Below, piece after piece: positions 29,893 to 40,086 of a stretch of DNA of 64,000 nt. The notes beneath the pieces were generated by a model. It saw nothing but the letters and a program-made list of their open reading frames with translations, did not search any database and was not told the DNA's origin. Numbering within the stretch: position 1 is the first letter of the stretch; every line of letters starts with the position of its first letter. Both the position numbers and the translations under genes were made by a program. The DNA lies in contig NZ_QQKA01000003.1 in the NCBI RefSeq assembly GCF_003493605.1, forward strand, positions 109,887 to 173,886, in the 5' to 3' direction. Source of the DNA: Haemophilus haemolyticus (GTDB taxonomy: Bacteria; Pseudomonadota; Gammaproteobacteria; Enterobacterales; Pasteurellaceae).

Positions 29893-30909
29893 TTAATTCT
29901 CTGATTTTAAAGCCTTTTGTAATTGATCTTTTAAATTTGGCGGTAAACCTTTGATGGTTAGGGTATCTGTCATAGGATCCCATTGAATACGTGTATTCAA
30001 TAATTCCGCATCAAAACTTAGGGTAACGCCCTTTCCTGACCCAGAGAATTTTGTTAGCGATTTCAATGTTGAACGTACTGGTGGAATACTCTCTTCCAAA
30101 CCATAATTCTGTTCTTCCGTAAAGACGACAAAAGGCTGTTCGTTTAGAGTGGGTAATGAATCAGAAAGTTCCCTTAATTCAATATTGTTACCGTTTGAAA
30201 GCTGACCTTTACAATATTCAAACACTTGTTTTTTTACTGCTTGAGTTTGCTCTTTGTTGAGTTCGCCTTGATCGCAGTAATCACTCACCGCTTGCAATAA
30301 ACATTGATTTTGAACCTGTGGATTTAATCCTTCTTCAGCACCTAAAAAATCCATGAAAAAATCACTAATTTTTCGACCAACACGACCTTTTATGAAAGTT
30401 AAATAACGATTAGAGTTTGCATTCACCTGCAAATCCGTCAAATTCACTCTTGCCGCAATATCAAACTGAGTAATATCAAGATATTCTGTACGGCGAATAT
30501 CTAAATGCTCATCGACTAACATACTATGACGACTATCAAGCAATGCAATAAACAAGTAATCTGTCGCCAAGAAATTATATTGGCATAAAATCAAGGTGCC
30601 GCTTTCTGCAAAGTTATATTTACCTAATTCATCTGCAAGCAATTTTGTTGAATATTGACTAAAACCCAAAAACTCAATTTCTTGCTCTAATAAACGATTT
30701 AAATGTTGTGCAAAGATAGACTTTTCCTGAAACACGCCAAAAGCCTTAGCTTTATTTTGATAGCCTTGATGCAATTGCAACATCATTTGTTCTACTTCTG
30801 GTGTAATGGACAGCAACTCGTCGCGTAATACGCTTTCCATTTTTATACTGTCGCCATCCATATTTTTGACTAACTGATGCAAAACAATTTGATTAACGGT
30901 AATACTCAT
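29893..30909 (-). CDS. yejK: Nucleoid-associated protein YejK (NdpA)
   Basis: This 338-residue protein of the NdpA/YejK family associates with the nucleoid in E. coli and binds DNA. The N-terminus [16 protein letters not shown] and internal [24 protein letters not shown] are family features. The ATG at 30909 has GGTGA upstream and is preferred to the GTG at 30918. It is divergent from yejL, with a 128-base shared promoter region holding one uptake sequence. Confidence 0.93.
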   Translation of the reverse strand: MSITVNQIVLHQLVKNMDGDSIKMESVLRDELLSITPEVEQMMLQLHQGYQNKAKAFGVFQEKSIFAQHLNRLLEQEIEFLGFSQYSTKLLADELGKYNFAESGTLILCQYNFLATDYLFIALLDSRHSMLVDEHLDIRRTEYLDITQFDIAARVNLTDLQVNANSNRYLTFIKGRVGRKISDFFMDFLGAEEGLNPQVQNQCLLQAVSDYCDQGELNKEQTQAVKKQVFEYCKGQLSNGNNIELRELSDSLPTLNEQPFVVFTEEQNYGLEESIPPVRSTLKSLTKFSGSGKGVTLSFDAELLNTRIQWDPMTDTLTIKGLPPNLKDQLQKALKSEN

Positions 30910-31037
30910 TTTTGTCACCTTTGGAAAATTTGCCGCAAATTATAACCGCACTTTTTAAGCAAGAAAAAAGAAATTATTTAGGTTCTACCAAATAATCGGG
31001 TATCATAAGCCAAATTTTTTGTTTTATTTTTAACATT

Positions 31038-31256
31038 ATGGCTCAACATTCTAAATATTCTGATGCACAGCTAAGTGCGATTGTAAACGATATGATCGCA
31101 GTGCTAGAAAAGCATAAAGCCCCTGTAGATCTTTCGTTAATCGCCCTTGGTAATATGGCGAGTAATTTATTAACCACTAGCGTGCCGCAAACTCAACGTG
31201 AGGCATTAGCTCAAGCATTTTCGAATTCCTTAATTAATGCGGTAAAAACACGTTAA
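31038..31256 (+). CDS. yejL: YejL-family small protein (UPF0352)
   Basis: This is a 72-residue conserved protein of unknown function, recognised from MAQHSKYSDAQLSAIVNDMIAVLEKHKAP and its place between yejK and yejM, an order kept across gamma-proteobacteria. It ends one base before the yejM start, so the two are likely co-translated. Confidence 0.93.
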   Translation: MAQHSKYSDAQLSAIVNDMIAVLEKHKAPVDLSLIALGNMASNLLTTSVPQTQREALAQAFSNSLINAVKTR

Positions 31257-31257
31257 T

Positions 31258-33015
31258 ATGAAATGGATTAAAAAAGGCACTTTCAGCGGCAAGCAATACC
31301 GTGATGACGTTTCACGAAAAATTTCGTGGGGTCATTGGTTTGCCTTTTTTAATATTATTGTTGCAATTCTTATTGGCACTCGTTATGCCTTTATCATTGA
31401 CTGGCCAGATACTCTCGCAGGAAAACTTTATTTCTTTGTGAGTTTGCTCGGGCATTTCAGTTTCAACGTTTTTGCGTTGTACTTACTCGTTGTCTTTCCA
31501 ATGAGTTTTATTGTTAAAAATCACCGCACTTTTCGCGGATTAACCGTGATTTTTTCCACAATTTGTACAACCTTATTATTATTTGATACCGCCGTTTTCA
31601 ATCGTTTTAATCTGCATTTATCTTCTATTGTATGGAATTTGCTGGTCAATCCAGAAAATGGCGAAATGTCACGCGATTGGCAAATTTTCTTTGCACCAAT
31701 GCCAATAATTTTACTGGTACAAATGTTATTTTCTCGCTGGAGTTGGGAAAAATTACGCAGTCTTGAACGCCAAAAATGGCTAAAAGGCACCGGTATATTC
31801 TTAACCACAACGTTCATTGCGACGCATTTAATTTATGCTTGGGCAGATGCTTATTTATATCGCCCAATTACGATGCAACGCTCTAATTTTCCTCTTTCTT
31901 ATCCAATGACAGCCCGTTCTTTTTTAGAAAAACACGGTTTCATTGATGGCGAGCAGTACGCACAAACATTAAAACAAGAGGGGCGTTTAGAGGCCTTAAA
32001 GATTGATTATCCTAAAAAAACGCTCACTTTTACACCAATTGACAGTAAACCAAACATTTTGATGATCACTGTTTCTGGATTACGTTACGATGCCATTTCT
32101 CAAGGCAAAATGTCCAAGTTAGCTGAATTTGCAACGAGCGCAACAGAATTTACGAATCATTACAGTACTGGTAATAGTAATAATGCAGGATTAGTAGGAT
32201 TATTTTATGGCTTAAATGCAAATTACACCGATAGCATTTTAAGCAATCATACCCAATCTGTTTTAATCGAAAAATTACGTGCTGAAAATTATCAACTAGG
32301 TTTATTTTCTGCTACGAATTTCAAAGATAGCGTCTTCCGCCAGGCATTATTTCGTGAAATAAAACTTTCATCGAATAAAACCAACAAACCAAATAATGAA
32401 AGTGCGGTAAAAAATCTCAATGATTTTATTAAAGCACAAAAAATAGACTCACCTTGGTTTGCTTATTTGGATTTAGCCTTGGAGGCTAAAAAACCATCAG
32501 ATTATGACCGCACTTTGCAGGATATTGATTCTCTTTTAGAAAAAACGTTAGAAAATACACCGCTTGAAAACACATTAGTGATTATCACTGCTGAACACGG
32601 TTTAACTTTCAATGAAATGAATGAAAAAGAGCGAGAAAACTACTTTGGGCGCGATGAGGTTCAAGTGCCATTGCTTGTATATTGGAAAGATTTACCGGTA
32701 GGCAAACAAAATGGATTAAGTAACCATGCTGATATTTTCTCTGCGTTAATGCAGACAGTATTCCGTGTAGAAAATCCGTTGATGGATTATAGTCAAGGAC
32801 GCAATCTCTTTGATCTTAAGGGTGATGACTGGGTACTTGCCTCTAATTTCCACTGGAATGTGGTGATTCAACCTGATGGAATACAATATCACATTGATCG
32901 CAAAGGGAATTACAAAAAATTCGATAAAGATTATATCGAGCAATCTTCAGACAGACCGCCACTTGGAATCTTTTTAGAAGCCTTCCAATTACAAAATTTC
33001 TTCTTTGCAAAATAA
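31258..33015 (+). CDS. yejM: Inner-membrane sulfatase-like protein YejM (PbgA/LapC)
   Basis: This 585-residue protein has five N-terminal transmembrane helices (~20-200) and a periplasmic sulfatase-fold domain (~250-530) with ILMITVSGLRYDAIS and IITAEHGLTFNE. In E. coli the essential homologue binds lipopolysaccharide and controls LpxC stability through LapB and FtsH. The usual sulfatase catalytic Cys/Ser is not obvious (the region reads STGNSNNAGLVG), consistent with a regulatory rather than hydrolytic role. It is coupled to yejL. Confidence 0.93.
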   Translation: MKWIKKGTFSGKQYRDDVSRKISWGHWFAFFNIIVAILIGTRYAFIIDWPDTLAGKLYFFVSLLGHFSFNVFALYLLVVFPMSFIVKNHRTFRGLTVIFSTICTTLLLFDTAVFNRFNLHLSSIVWNLLVNPENGEMSRDWQIFFAPMPIILLVQMLFSRWSWEKLRSLERQKWLKGTGIFLTTTFIATHLIYAWADAYLYRPITMQRSNFPLSYPMTARSFLEKHGFIDGEQYAQTLKQEGRLEALKIDYPKKTLTFTPIDSKPNILMITVSGLRYDAISQGKMSKLAEFATSATEFTNHYSTGNSNNAGLVGLFYGLNANYTDSILSNHTQSVLIEKLRAENYQLGLFSATNFKDSVFRQALFREIKLSSNKTNKPNNESAVKNLNDFIKAQKIDSPWFAYLDLALEAKKPSDYDRTLQDIDSLLEKTLENTPLENTLVIITAEHGLTFNEMNEKERENYFGRDEVQVPLLVYWKDLPVGKQNGLSNHADIFSALMQTVFRVENPLMDYSQGRNLFDLKGDDWVLASNFHWNVVIQPDGIQYHIDRKGNYKKFDKDYIEQSSDRPPLGIFLEAFQLQNFFFAK

Positions 33016-33020
33016 TTTAT

Positions 33021-33053
33021 AAGGGCATAAAAGAATAGATTTTTTGCCCTTAA
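33021..33053 (+). terminator. Possible terminator after yejM
   Basis: AAGGGCA (33021-33027) pairs with TGCCCTT (33045-33051), extended by A-T pairs. No clear T-run follows, so termination is uncertain. The rest of the 197-base gap to the next gene shows nothing I can name. Confidence 0.4.
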
Positions 33054-33212
33054 GCCTTTATACTCACGACTCAGTTTAAGACTGAAAAATGTTATTAATG
33101 AAAATCCGTGAGTTTTTCATAACATTATCATAATGCTTCTCGCCGTACTTACAGCACCTTTCAATTAATATACATTCTCGTCTTTTTATCCTTTCTTTTT
33201 TACGGAGTTTGT

Positions 33213-34205
33213 ATGAAAAGCCACGTTCGTAGTTTTAAAACCTATATTCGCGATGAAATTATCAAAAAAGGCGGATGGGTAAATGCCCATGCACATGCTG
33301 ACCGCGCTTTTACGATGACGCCAGAGAAAATTGGGATTTATCATAGTAGTAATTTGCAACAAAAATGGGATTTGGTTGATGAAGTAAAACGCACTTCCAG
33401 TGTTGATGATTATTACGCACGTTTTTGCCAATCTATTGAATTAATGATATCCCAGGGGGTTACCGCATTTGGTACCTTTGTCGATATAGACCCAATTTGT
33501 GAAGATCGTGCAATTATTGCCGCACACAAAGCCCGCGAAGTGTATAAACATGACATTATTTTGAAATTTGCCAATCAAACTTTAAAAGGGGTAATCGAAC
33601 CCACTGCGCGTAAATGGTTTGATATTGGTGCAGAAATGGTAGATATGATTGGCGGGTTACCATATCGTGATGAATTGGATTATGGTCGCGGCCTAGAAGC
33701 GATGGATATCTTGTTAGATAAGGCCAAATCTCTTGGAATTATGTGCCATGTACATGTAGACCAATTCAATAACCCAAGTGAAAAAGAAACTGAGCAACTT
33801 TGCGACAAAACCATTGAACACGGAATGGAGGGGCGAGTTGTGGGTATCCACGGTATTTCCATTGGCTCACATTCAAAAGAATATCGCTACAAACTTTACG
33901 AAAAAATGCGTAAAGCCAAAATGATGATGATCGCCTGTCCGATGGCATGGATTGACAGTAATCGCAAAGAAGATCTTATGCCATTCCATAATGCGCTCAC
34001 GCCAGCAGATGAAATGATCCCCGAAGGTATCACTGTTGCCCTAGGCACAGATAATATTTGCGATTATATGGTGCCATTATGTGAGGGGGATTTATGGCAA
34101 GAATTAAGCCTATTGGCTGCAGGTTGCCGTTTCCCACACTTAGATGAAATGGTCAATATCGCAAGTATTAACGGTCGTAAAGTGTTAGGACTAGAGCCAA
34201 TTTAG
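33213..34205 (+). CDS. Amidohydrolase-superfamily protein, cytosine-deaminase-like
   Basis: The 330 residues show a metal-dependent amidohydrolase barrel: the HxH motif in NAHAHADRAFT (~26-36), a later His in CHVHVDQFNNP, GIHGISIGSH, and the metal-ligand Asp in ALGTDNICDY near the C-terminus. The pattern is closest to CodA/AtzC-type deaminases, but it is about 100 residues shorter than E. coli CodA, lacking most of the small N-terminal beta domain. The substrate is unknown. It stands alone between yejM and the efflux operon and ends in a long perfect hairpin. Confidence 0.8.
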   Translation: MKSHVRSFKTYIRDEIIKKGGWVNAHAHADRAFTMTPEKIGIYHSSNLQQKWDLVDEVKRTSSVDDYYARFCQSIELMISQGVTAFGTFVDIDPICEDRAIIAAHKAREVYKHDIILKFANQTLKGVIEPTARKWFDIGAEMVDMIGGLPYRDELDYGRGLEAMDILLDKAKSLGIMCHVHVDQFNNPSEKETEQLCDKTIEHGMEGRVVGIHGISIGSHSKEYRYKLYEKMRKAKMMMIACPMAWIDSNRKEDLMPFHNALTPADEMIPEGITVALGTDNICDYMVPLCEGDLWQELSLLAAGCRFPHLDEMVNIASINGRKVLGLEPI

Positions 34206-34236
34206 CTTTTTATTCCTAACAATCAAAAGTGCGGTC

Positions 34237-34295
34237 AAAATGGGCAACATTTAAAAGTTGATTCAAAAATCTAGCTTTTAAATGTTGCCCATTTT
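34237..34295 (+). terminator. Long perfect hairpin after the amidohydrolase gene
   Basis: A perfect 21-bp inverted repeat (34237-34257 with 34275-34295) encloses a 17-base loop. It is longer than a normal terminator and has only four T bases at its end. It may act as a terminator, but it could also be a small repeated element. An uptake sequence (34228-34236) abuts it. Confidence 0.7.
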
Positions 34296-34346
34296 CGTTG
34301 TGCTTTTGTGTTTTTTAACTTGCCAAAAAACGAAAAATCACTAAAA

Positions 34347-34360
34347 TGAACGCTCATTCA
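34347..34360. promoter_or_regulatory. Candidate operator of the TetR/AcrR-type repressor
   Basis: TGAACGCTCATTCA is an imperfect dyad of the kind bound by TetR-family proteins (TGAA...TTCA arms). It lies 41 bases before the repressor gene, which fits autoregulation and control of the efflux operon. Confidence 0.5.
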
Positions 34361-34401
34361 TTTTTGAGCAATTATTGCTCCTTATTTTACTCAAGGATCT
34401 T

Positions 34402-34965
34402 ATGCGACAAGCTAAAACAGACTTAGCTGAACAGATTTTTTCAGCGACAGATCGTTTAATGGCAAAAGAAGGGTTGAATCAACTTTCTATGCACAAACTT
34501 GCGAAAGAAGCAAATGTAGCTGCAGGAACGATTTACCTTTATTTCAAAAACAAAGATGAGTTGCTTGAACAATTTGCACACAGAGTGTTTTCAATATTTA
34601 TGGCAACACTTGAAAAAGATTTTGATGAAACTAAGCCTTTTTTCGAACAGTATCGACAAATGTGGAAAAACATTTGGTATTTCTTACAAGAAAATCCCAC
34701 TATCTTATCCAATTTAAAACAATATGAATCTTTGCCTAATTTCACGGAGATTTGTAAAAACGTTAAAAATAGTCGTTGGGATTTATTTTGTCATCAAGCA
34801 CAAAAAGCTGGCTTATTAGCGGAATTATCTGAAGATATTCTCTTTTTATTAAGTTTGAAAACGGCGATAAATTTAGCCTCTGATGCAAAATTTATCGATT
34901 TCGATCTTAAGCCTGAAATTTTAGAATCTGTGATTGAACGCTCTTGGCGTGCGATTCAGAAATAA
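34402..34965 (+). CDS. acrR: TetR/AcrR-family repressor of the efflux operon
   Basis: This 187-residue TetR-family regulator has a helix-turn-helix (LSMHKLAKEANVAAGTIYLYFKNKDEL, ~26-52) and a divergent ligand domain. The ATG at 34402 has AAGGA upstream. It sits 31 bases before acrA in the same direction, and a TGAA/TTCA dyad upstream is its likely operator. By position it should repress acrRAB; drug or bile ligands are inferred from related systems. Confidence 0.9.
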   Translation: MRQAKTDLAEQIFSATDRLMAKEGLNQLSMHKLAKEANVAAGTIYLYFKNKDELLEQFAHRVFSIFMATLEKDFDETKPFFEQYRQMWKNIWYFLQENPTILSNLKQYESLPNFTEICKNVKNSRWDLFCHQAQKAGLLAELSEDILFLLSLKTAINLASDAKFIDFDLKPEILESVIERSWRAIQK

Positions 34966-34996
34966 TTGTTATTATTTTTATAACGGAGCTTTAAAC

Positions 34997-36193
34997 ATGA
35001 GTCAAACTCAACATCAAAGACCAAAACGCTCACATATTTTCTTTATGAAAATAATTTTAGTGGTATTTGTCTTAATTTTTGCCGGTGTCATCGGTTTTAA
35101 TATGATAAAAGGCGTAATGATAAGCCGAGCCATTGCAGGAATGCTAGAACCTTCAAGCCCAGTGACTGCACTTGAAGTTCAACCGCGTGAATGGACGCCA
35201 GTTATTAACACAACAGGTCTTGTGCGTCCAAATCAAGGCGCGATGCTCAGCACACAAAATGCAGGTACGATTTCTCAAGTGCTCGTGCAAAATGGCCAAC
35301 AAGTGAAAAAAGGCGATTTACTCATTGAACTCGACAGTTCAGTAGAACATGCTAGCCTTCAAGCCGCACAGGCACAACTCCCAGCCCTTCGTCAAACTTA
35401 TCAACGTTATGCTAATTTATTGAAAAGCAATGCTGTTTCACGACAAGAAATGGATAACGCAAAAGCGGCTTATGACGCTCAACTAGCCAATATCGAATCT
35501 TTAAAAGCAACAATTGAGCGCCGTAAAATCGTTGCGCCATTTGATGGCAAAGCAGGTATTGTAAAAGTAAACGTTGGGCAATATGTAAATGTTGGAACAG
35601 AAATTGTGCGTGTAGAAGATACTAGCTCAATGAAAGTGGATTTTGCTCTTTCACAAAATGATTTAGATAAATTACATATCGGTCAACGCGTCACAGCGAC
35701 AACAGATGCTCGCTTGGGCGAAACATTTTCAGCTCGAATCACAGCTATTGAACCAGCCATTAATTCATCAACTGGTTTAGTTGATGTTCAAGCTACATTT
35801 GATCCTGAAGATGGGCGTAAATTGCTTTCAGGTATGTTCTCACGTTTACACATAGCGCTTCCAACTGAAACAAATCAAGTTGTCGTTCCACAAGTAGCTA
35901 TTAGCTACAACATGTATGGTGAAATTGCTTACTTACTCACACCATTATCTGATGAAGACAAAGAGAAAATGGCAGAGAATAAAAAATTAGATCGTTTATA
36001 TCGAGCAAAACAAATCACTGTATTCACTAAAGATCGCCAAGGCATTTATTCTCAATTACAAGGTAATGAAGTAAAACCTGGAGATAAAATTATCACTGGT
36101 GGTCAACAAGGTATCGGCAATGGCAGTCTTGTAGAATGGATTGAAAAAGACATTGTAGGTGCAACAGAGCCAGTAAATAAAACTAACCTTTAA
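34997..36193 (+). CDS. acrA: RND efflux periplasmic adaptor AcrA
   Basis: AcrA links the inner-membrane pump AcrB to an outer-membrane TolC-type channel. The 398 residues have an N-terminal transmembrane anchor (~17-37) and no lipobox, then lipoyl halves (GTISQVLVQNGQQVKKGDLLIELD, ~91-114; RKIVAPFDGKAGIVKVNVGQYVNVG), a helical hairpin (~118-175) and a beta-barrel. The ATG at 34997 has ACGGAG upstream; the longer frame overlaps acrR and is rejected. No tolC lies nearby, so the channel must be encoded elsewhere. Confidence 0.94.
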   Translation: MSQTQHQRPKRSHIFFMKIILVVFVLIFAGVIGFNMIKGVMISRAIAGMLEPSSPVTALEVQPREWTPVINTTGLVRPNQGAMLSTQNAGTISQVLVQNGQQVKKGDLLIELDSSVEHASLQAAQAQLPALRQTYQRYANLLKSNAVSRQEMDNAKAAYDAQLANIESLKATIERRKIVAPFDGKAGIVKVNVGQYVNVGTEIVRVEDTSSMKVDFALSQNDLDKLHIGQRVTATTDARLGETFSARITAIEPAINSSTGLVDVQATFDPEDGRKLLSGMFSRLHIALPTETNQVVVPQVAISYNMYGEIAYLLTPLSDEDKEKMAENKKLDRLYRAKQITVFTKDRQGIYSQLQGNEVKPGDKIITGGQQGIGNGSLVEWIEKDIVGATEPVNKTNL

Positions 36194-36210
36194 TTAACTA
36201 GGAAATACGA

Positions 36211-39200
36211 ATGAAATTTACCGATATATTTATTCGTCGTCCTGTTTTAGCGATTTCAATTAGCTTGCTTATTATTATTTTAGGTTTGCAAGCTATTTCG
36301 AAATTGACAGTGCGTGAATACCCTAAAATGACCACCACGGTAATTACGGTAACAACCGCCTACCCTGGTGCTGATGCAAATCTAATTCAGGCATTTGTTA
36401 CTTCTACATTAGAAGAATCTATCGCCCAAGCGGATAACATTGACTATATGTCATCTAGTAGTGCACCAAATGCATCGACTATTACAGTCAAAATGAAACT
36501 GAATACCGATCCTGCTGGAGCACTAGCTGATGTATTGGCAAAAGTAAATGCAGTGCGTTCTGAATTACCAAGTGGAATTGAAGCACCAAGCGTCGCCTCT
36601 TCCACTGGTGGGACGGGGATTATGTATATAAGTTTCCGCTCCAACAAACTCGACTCAAGTCAAGTAACTGACTACATTAATCGTGTGGTCAAACCTCAAT
36701 TCTTTACGATTGAAGGCGTGGCTGGAGTACAAGTATTTGGTGCAGCTGAATATGCATTACGTATTTGGCTAGATCCTCAAAAAATGGCGTCACAAAATCT
36801 TTCTGCACCAACGGTGATGTCTGCCCTTTCTGCAAATAATGTACAAACTGCGGCGGGTAATGATAACGGCTACTATGTCACTTACCGCAACAAAGTTGAA
36901 ACAACGACAAAATCCGTTGAGCAATTAGGTAACTTAATTATTGCTTCTCGTGGCGATGATTTAGTACGTCTACGCGATATTGCGACCATTGAATTGAACA
37001 AAGAAAGCGATAATTCTCGTGCAACTGCAAATGGTGCGGATTCTGTCGTATTAGGCATCAATCCAACTTCATCGGCTAACCCATTAACAGTGGCAGAAAA
37101 AATCCGACCGCTCTTTGAAAGTATTAAGAAGCAACTACCGGATAGCATGGAAACTGACATTCTTTATGACAGTACTATTGCGATTAATAGTTCAATCCAT
37201 GAAGTAATTAAAACTATTGTGGAAGCAACTGTTATTGTATTAGTGGTTATTTTGATGTTTATCGGATCGCTTCGCGCAATTTTAATTCCAGTTCTCACCA
37301 TTCCGATTTCGTTGATCGGTGTTTTAATGATGCTACAAAGTTTAGATTTTTCTATTAACTTAATGACATTATTAGCACTTATTCTCGCTATCGGCTTAGT
37401 CGTTGATGATGCGATTGTCGTGTTAGAAAACGTGGATCGCCATATTAAAGAAGGGGAAACACCATTCCGTGCAGCAATTATTGGTACTCGTGAAATTGCC
37501 GTGCCTGTAATTTCTATGACTATCGCATTGATCGCGGTTTACTCACCAATGGCTTTAATGGGTGGCATTACTGGCACATTATTTAAAGAGTTTGCTTTAA
37601 CCCTTGCTGGTGCAGTATTTATTTCTGGTATTGTGGCATTAACGTTATCGCCAATGATGAGTAGTAAGTTACTCAAATCCAATGCTAAACCAACATGGAT
37701 GGAAGAACGCGTAGAACATACCTTAGGTAAAGTAAATCGTATTTACGAATACATGCTTGATCTCGTTATGCTCAATCGTAAATCAATACTGGCTTTTGCG
37801 GTCGTGATTTTCTCAACGCTCCCATTTTTGTTTAATTCACTTTCTAATGAATTAACACCAAATGAAGATAAAGGTGCATTTATTGCCATTGGTAATGCGC
37901 CATCTAGTGTGAATGTGGATTACATTCAAAATGCAATGCAACCGTACATGAAAAATGTAATGGAAACACCTGAAGTCTCTTTTGGTATGAGCATTGCAGG
38001 CGCGCCAAATTCTAATGGCTCGTTAAATATCATCACATTGAAAGACTGGAAAGAACGTTCACGCAAGCAATCTGCCGTAATGAACGAAATCAATGCAAAA
38101 GCGAAATCAATTCCAGAAGTATCCGTATCTGCATTTAACTTTCCTGAAATTGATACAGGGGAACAAGGCCCTCCAATCGCTATTGTGTTAAAAACTGCTC
38201 AAGATTATAAATCGTTGGCAAATACTGCAGAGAAATTCCTAAGTGCGATGAAAGACTCGGGTAAATTTATTTATACGGATTTAGATTTGACCTATGACAC
38301 GGCGCAAATGACAATTTCAGTAGATAAAGAGAAAGCAGGTACTTACGGTATCACGATGCAACAAATTAGTAATACTTTAGGGAGTTTCTTATCTGGAGCA
38401 ACAATTACACGAGTCGATGTGGATGGACGTGCTTATAAAGTCATTTCGCAAGTCAAACGTGATGACCGTTTATCGCCCGAAGCATTCAAAAACTATTACT
38501 TAACAGCAAGTAATGGGCAATCCGTGCCATTAAGCAGTTTAATCACAATGAAGCTAGAAACACAGCCAACTTCATTATCACGCTTTAGCCAATTAAACTC
38601 AGCACAGATCAGCGCAGTACCAATGCCAGGTTCATCAACGGGTGATGCAGTTTCATGGCTACAACAACATGCAACAGACAATTTACCGCAAGGCTATACG
38701 TTTGACTTTAAATCTGAAGCACGTCAATTAGTACAAGAAGGTAACGCATTAGCCGTCACTTTTGCATTGGCTGTTATCATCATATTCTTGGTACTTGCCA
38801 TTCAGTTTGAATCTATACGTGACCCAATGGTAATTATGATTTCCGTACCATTAGCCGTAAGTGGTGCATTAGTGAGCTTAAATATTTTATCCTTCTTTGG
38901 CATCGCGGGAACAACATTAAATATCTACTCTCAAGTTGGGTTAATTACTCTCGTGGGATTAATTACCAAACACGGTATCTTAATGTGTGAAGTGGCAAAA
39001 GAAGAGCAGCTAAACCATGGTAAAACTCGAATTGAGGCAATCACTCATGCAGCCAAAGTACGTTTACGCCCAATCCTAATGACAACGGCGGCAATGGTAG
39101 CAGGCTTAATTCCATTACTCTATGCAACAGGTGCGGGAGCGGTATCTCGCTTTAGTATGGGGATAGTGATTGTAGCGGGATTATCCATTGGTACTATTTT

Positions 39201-39291
39201 CACCTTGTTCGTATTGCCTGTGGTATATAGCTATGTCGCAACCGAACACAAACCATTACCAGTTTTTGATGAAAATAAAACAACCCACTAA
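36211..39291 (+). CDS. acrB: RND multidrug efflux pump AcrB
   Basis: This 1026-residue RND transporter exports drugs, dyes and detergents by proton antiport. It starts MKFTDIFIRRPVLAISISL and has the usual 12 transmembrane helices with two large periplasmic loops. The proton-relay Asp pair is in GLVVDDAIVVLENVDRH (TM4), and the RND motif GGITGTLFKEFALTLAGAVFISG follows. It lies 17 bases after acrA. The length and sequence fit the single AcrB-type pump of Haemophilus. Confidence 0.95.
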   Translation: MKFTDIFIRRPVLAISISLLIIILGLQAISKLTVREYPKMTTTVITVTTAYPGADANLIQAFVTSTLEESIAQADNIDYMSSSSAPNASTITVKMKLNTDPAGALADVLAKVNAVRSELPSGIEAPSVASSTGGTGIMYISFRSNKLDSSQVTDYINRVVKPQFFTIEGVAGVQVFGAAEYALRIWLDPQKMASQNLSAPTVMSALSANNVQTAAGNDNGYYVTYRNKVETTTKSVEQLGNLIIASRGDDLVRLRDIATIELNKESDNSRATANGADSVVLGINPTSSANPLTVAEKIRPLFESIKKQLPDSMETDILYDSTIAINSSIHEVIKTIVEATVIVLVVILMFIGSLRAILIPVLTIPISLIGVLMMLQSLDFSINLMTLLALILAIGLVVDDAIVVLENVDRHIKEGETPFRAAIIGTREIAVPVISMTIALIAVYSPMALMGGITGTLFKEFALTLAGAVFISGIVALTLSPMMSSKLLKSNAKPTWMEERVEHTLGKVNRIYEYMLDLVMLNRKSILAFAVVIFSTLPFLFNSLSNELTPNEDKGAFIAIGNAPSSVNVDYIQNAMQPYMKNVMETPEVSFGMSIAGAPNSNGSLNIITLKDWKERSRKQSAVMNEINAKAKSIPEVSVSAFNFPEIDTGEQGPPIAIVLKTAQDYKSLANTAEKFLSAMKDSGKFIYTDLDLTYDTAQMTISVDKEKAGTYGITMQQISNTLGSFLSGATITRVDVDGRAYKVISQVKRDDRLSPEAFKNYYLTASNGQSVPLSSLITMKLETQPTSLSRFSQLNSAQISAVPMPGSSTGDAVSWLQQHATDNLPQGYTFDFKSEARQLVQEGNALAVTFALAVIIIFLVLAIQFESIRDPMVIMISVPLAVSGALVSLNILSFFGIAGTTLNIYSQVGLITLVGLITKHGILMCEVAKEEQLNHGKTRIEAITHAAKVRLRPILMTTAAMVAGLIPLLYATGAGAVSRFSMGIVIVAGLSIGTIFTLFVLPVVYSYVATEHKPLPVFDENKTTH

Positions 39292-39309
39292 TTAAAACAT
39301 AGAAAAAAC

Positions 39310-39345
39310 AAACCGCACTTAGGTCACCCAAAGTGCGGTTTATTT
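39310..39345. terminator. Bidirectional terminator from two inverted uptake sequences (acrB/adk)
   Basis: Arms 39310-39320 and 39331-39341 are perfect inverted copies of the uptake signal with flanks; the loop is 10 bases and a T-run follows. It separates converging acrB and adk. Confidence 0.85.
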
Positions 39346-39358
39346 TTTTAGATTATTT

Positions 39359-40030
<672 letters not shown>

Positions 40031-40086
40031 TTAAGATACTGATAAAGCATAGTGCGGTCAAATTTTTTATAATTTTTACCGTACTT

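Noticed and set aside
29828..29983. Longer BamE N-terminus
   Set aside because: It would put about 52 residues before a clear lipoprotein signal peptide.
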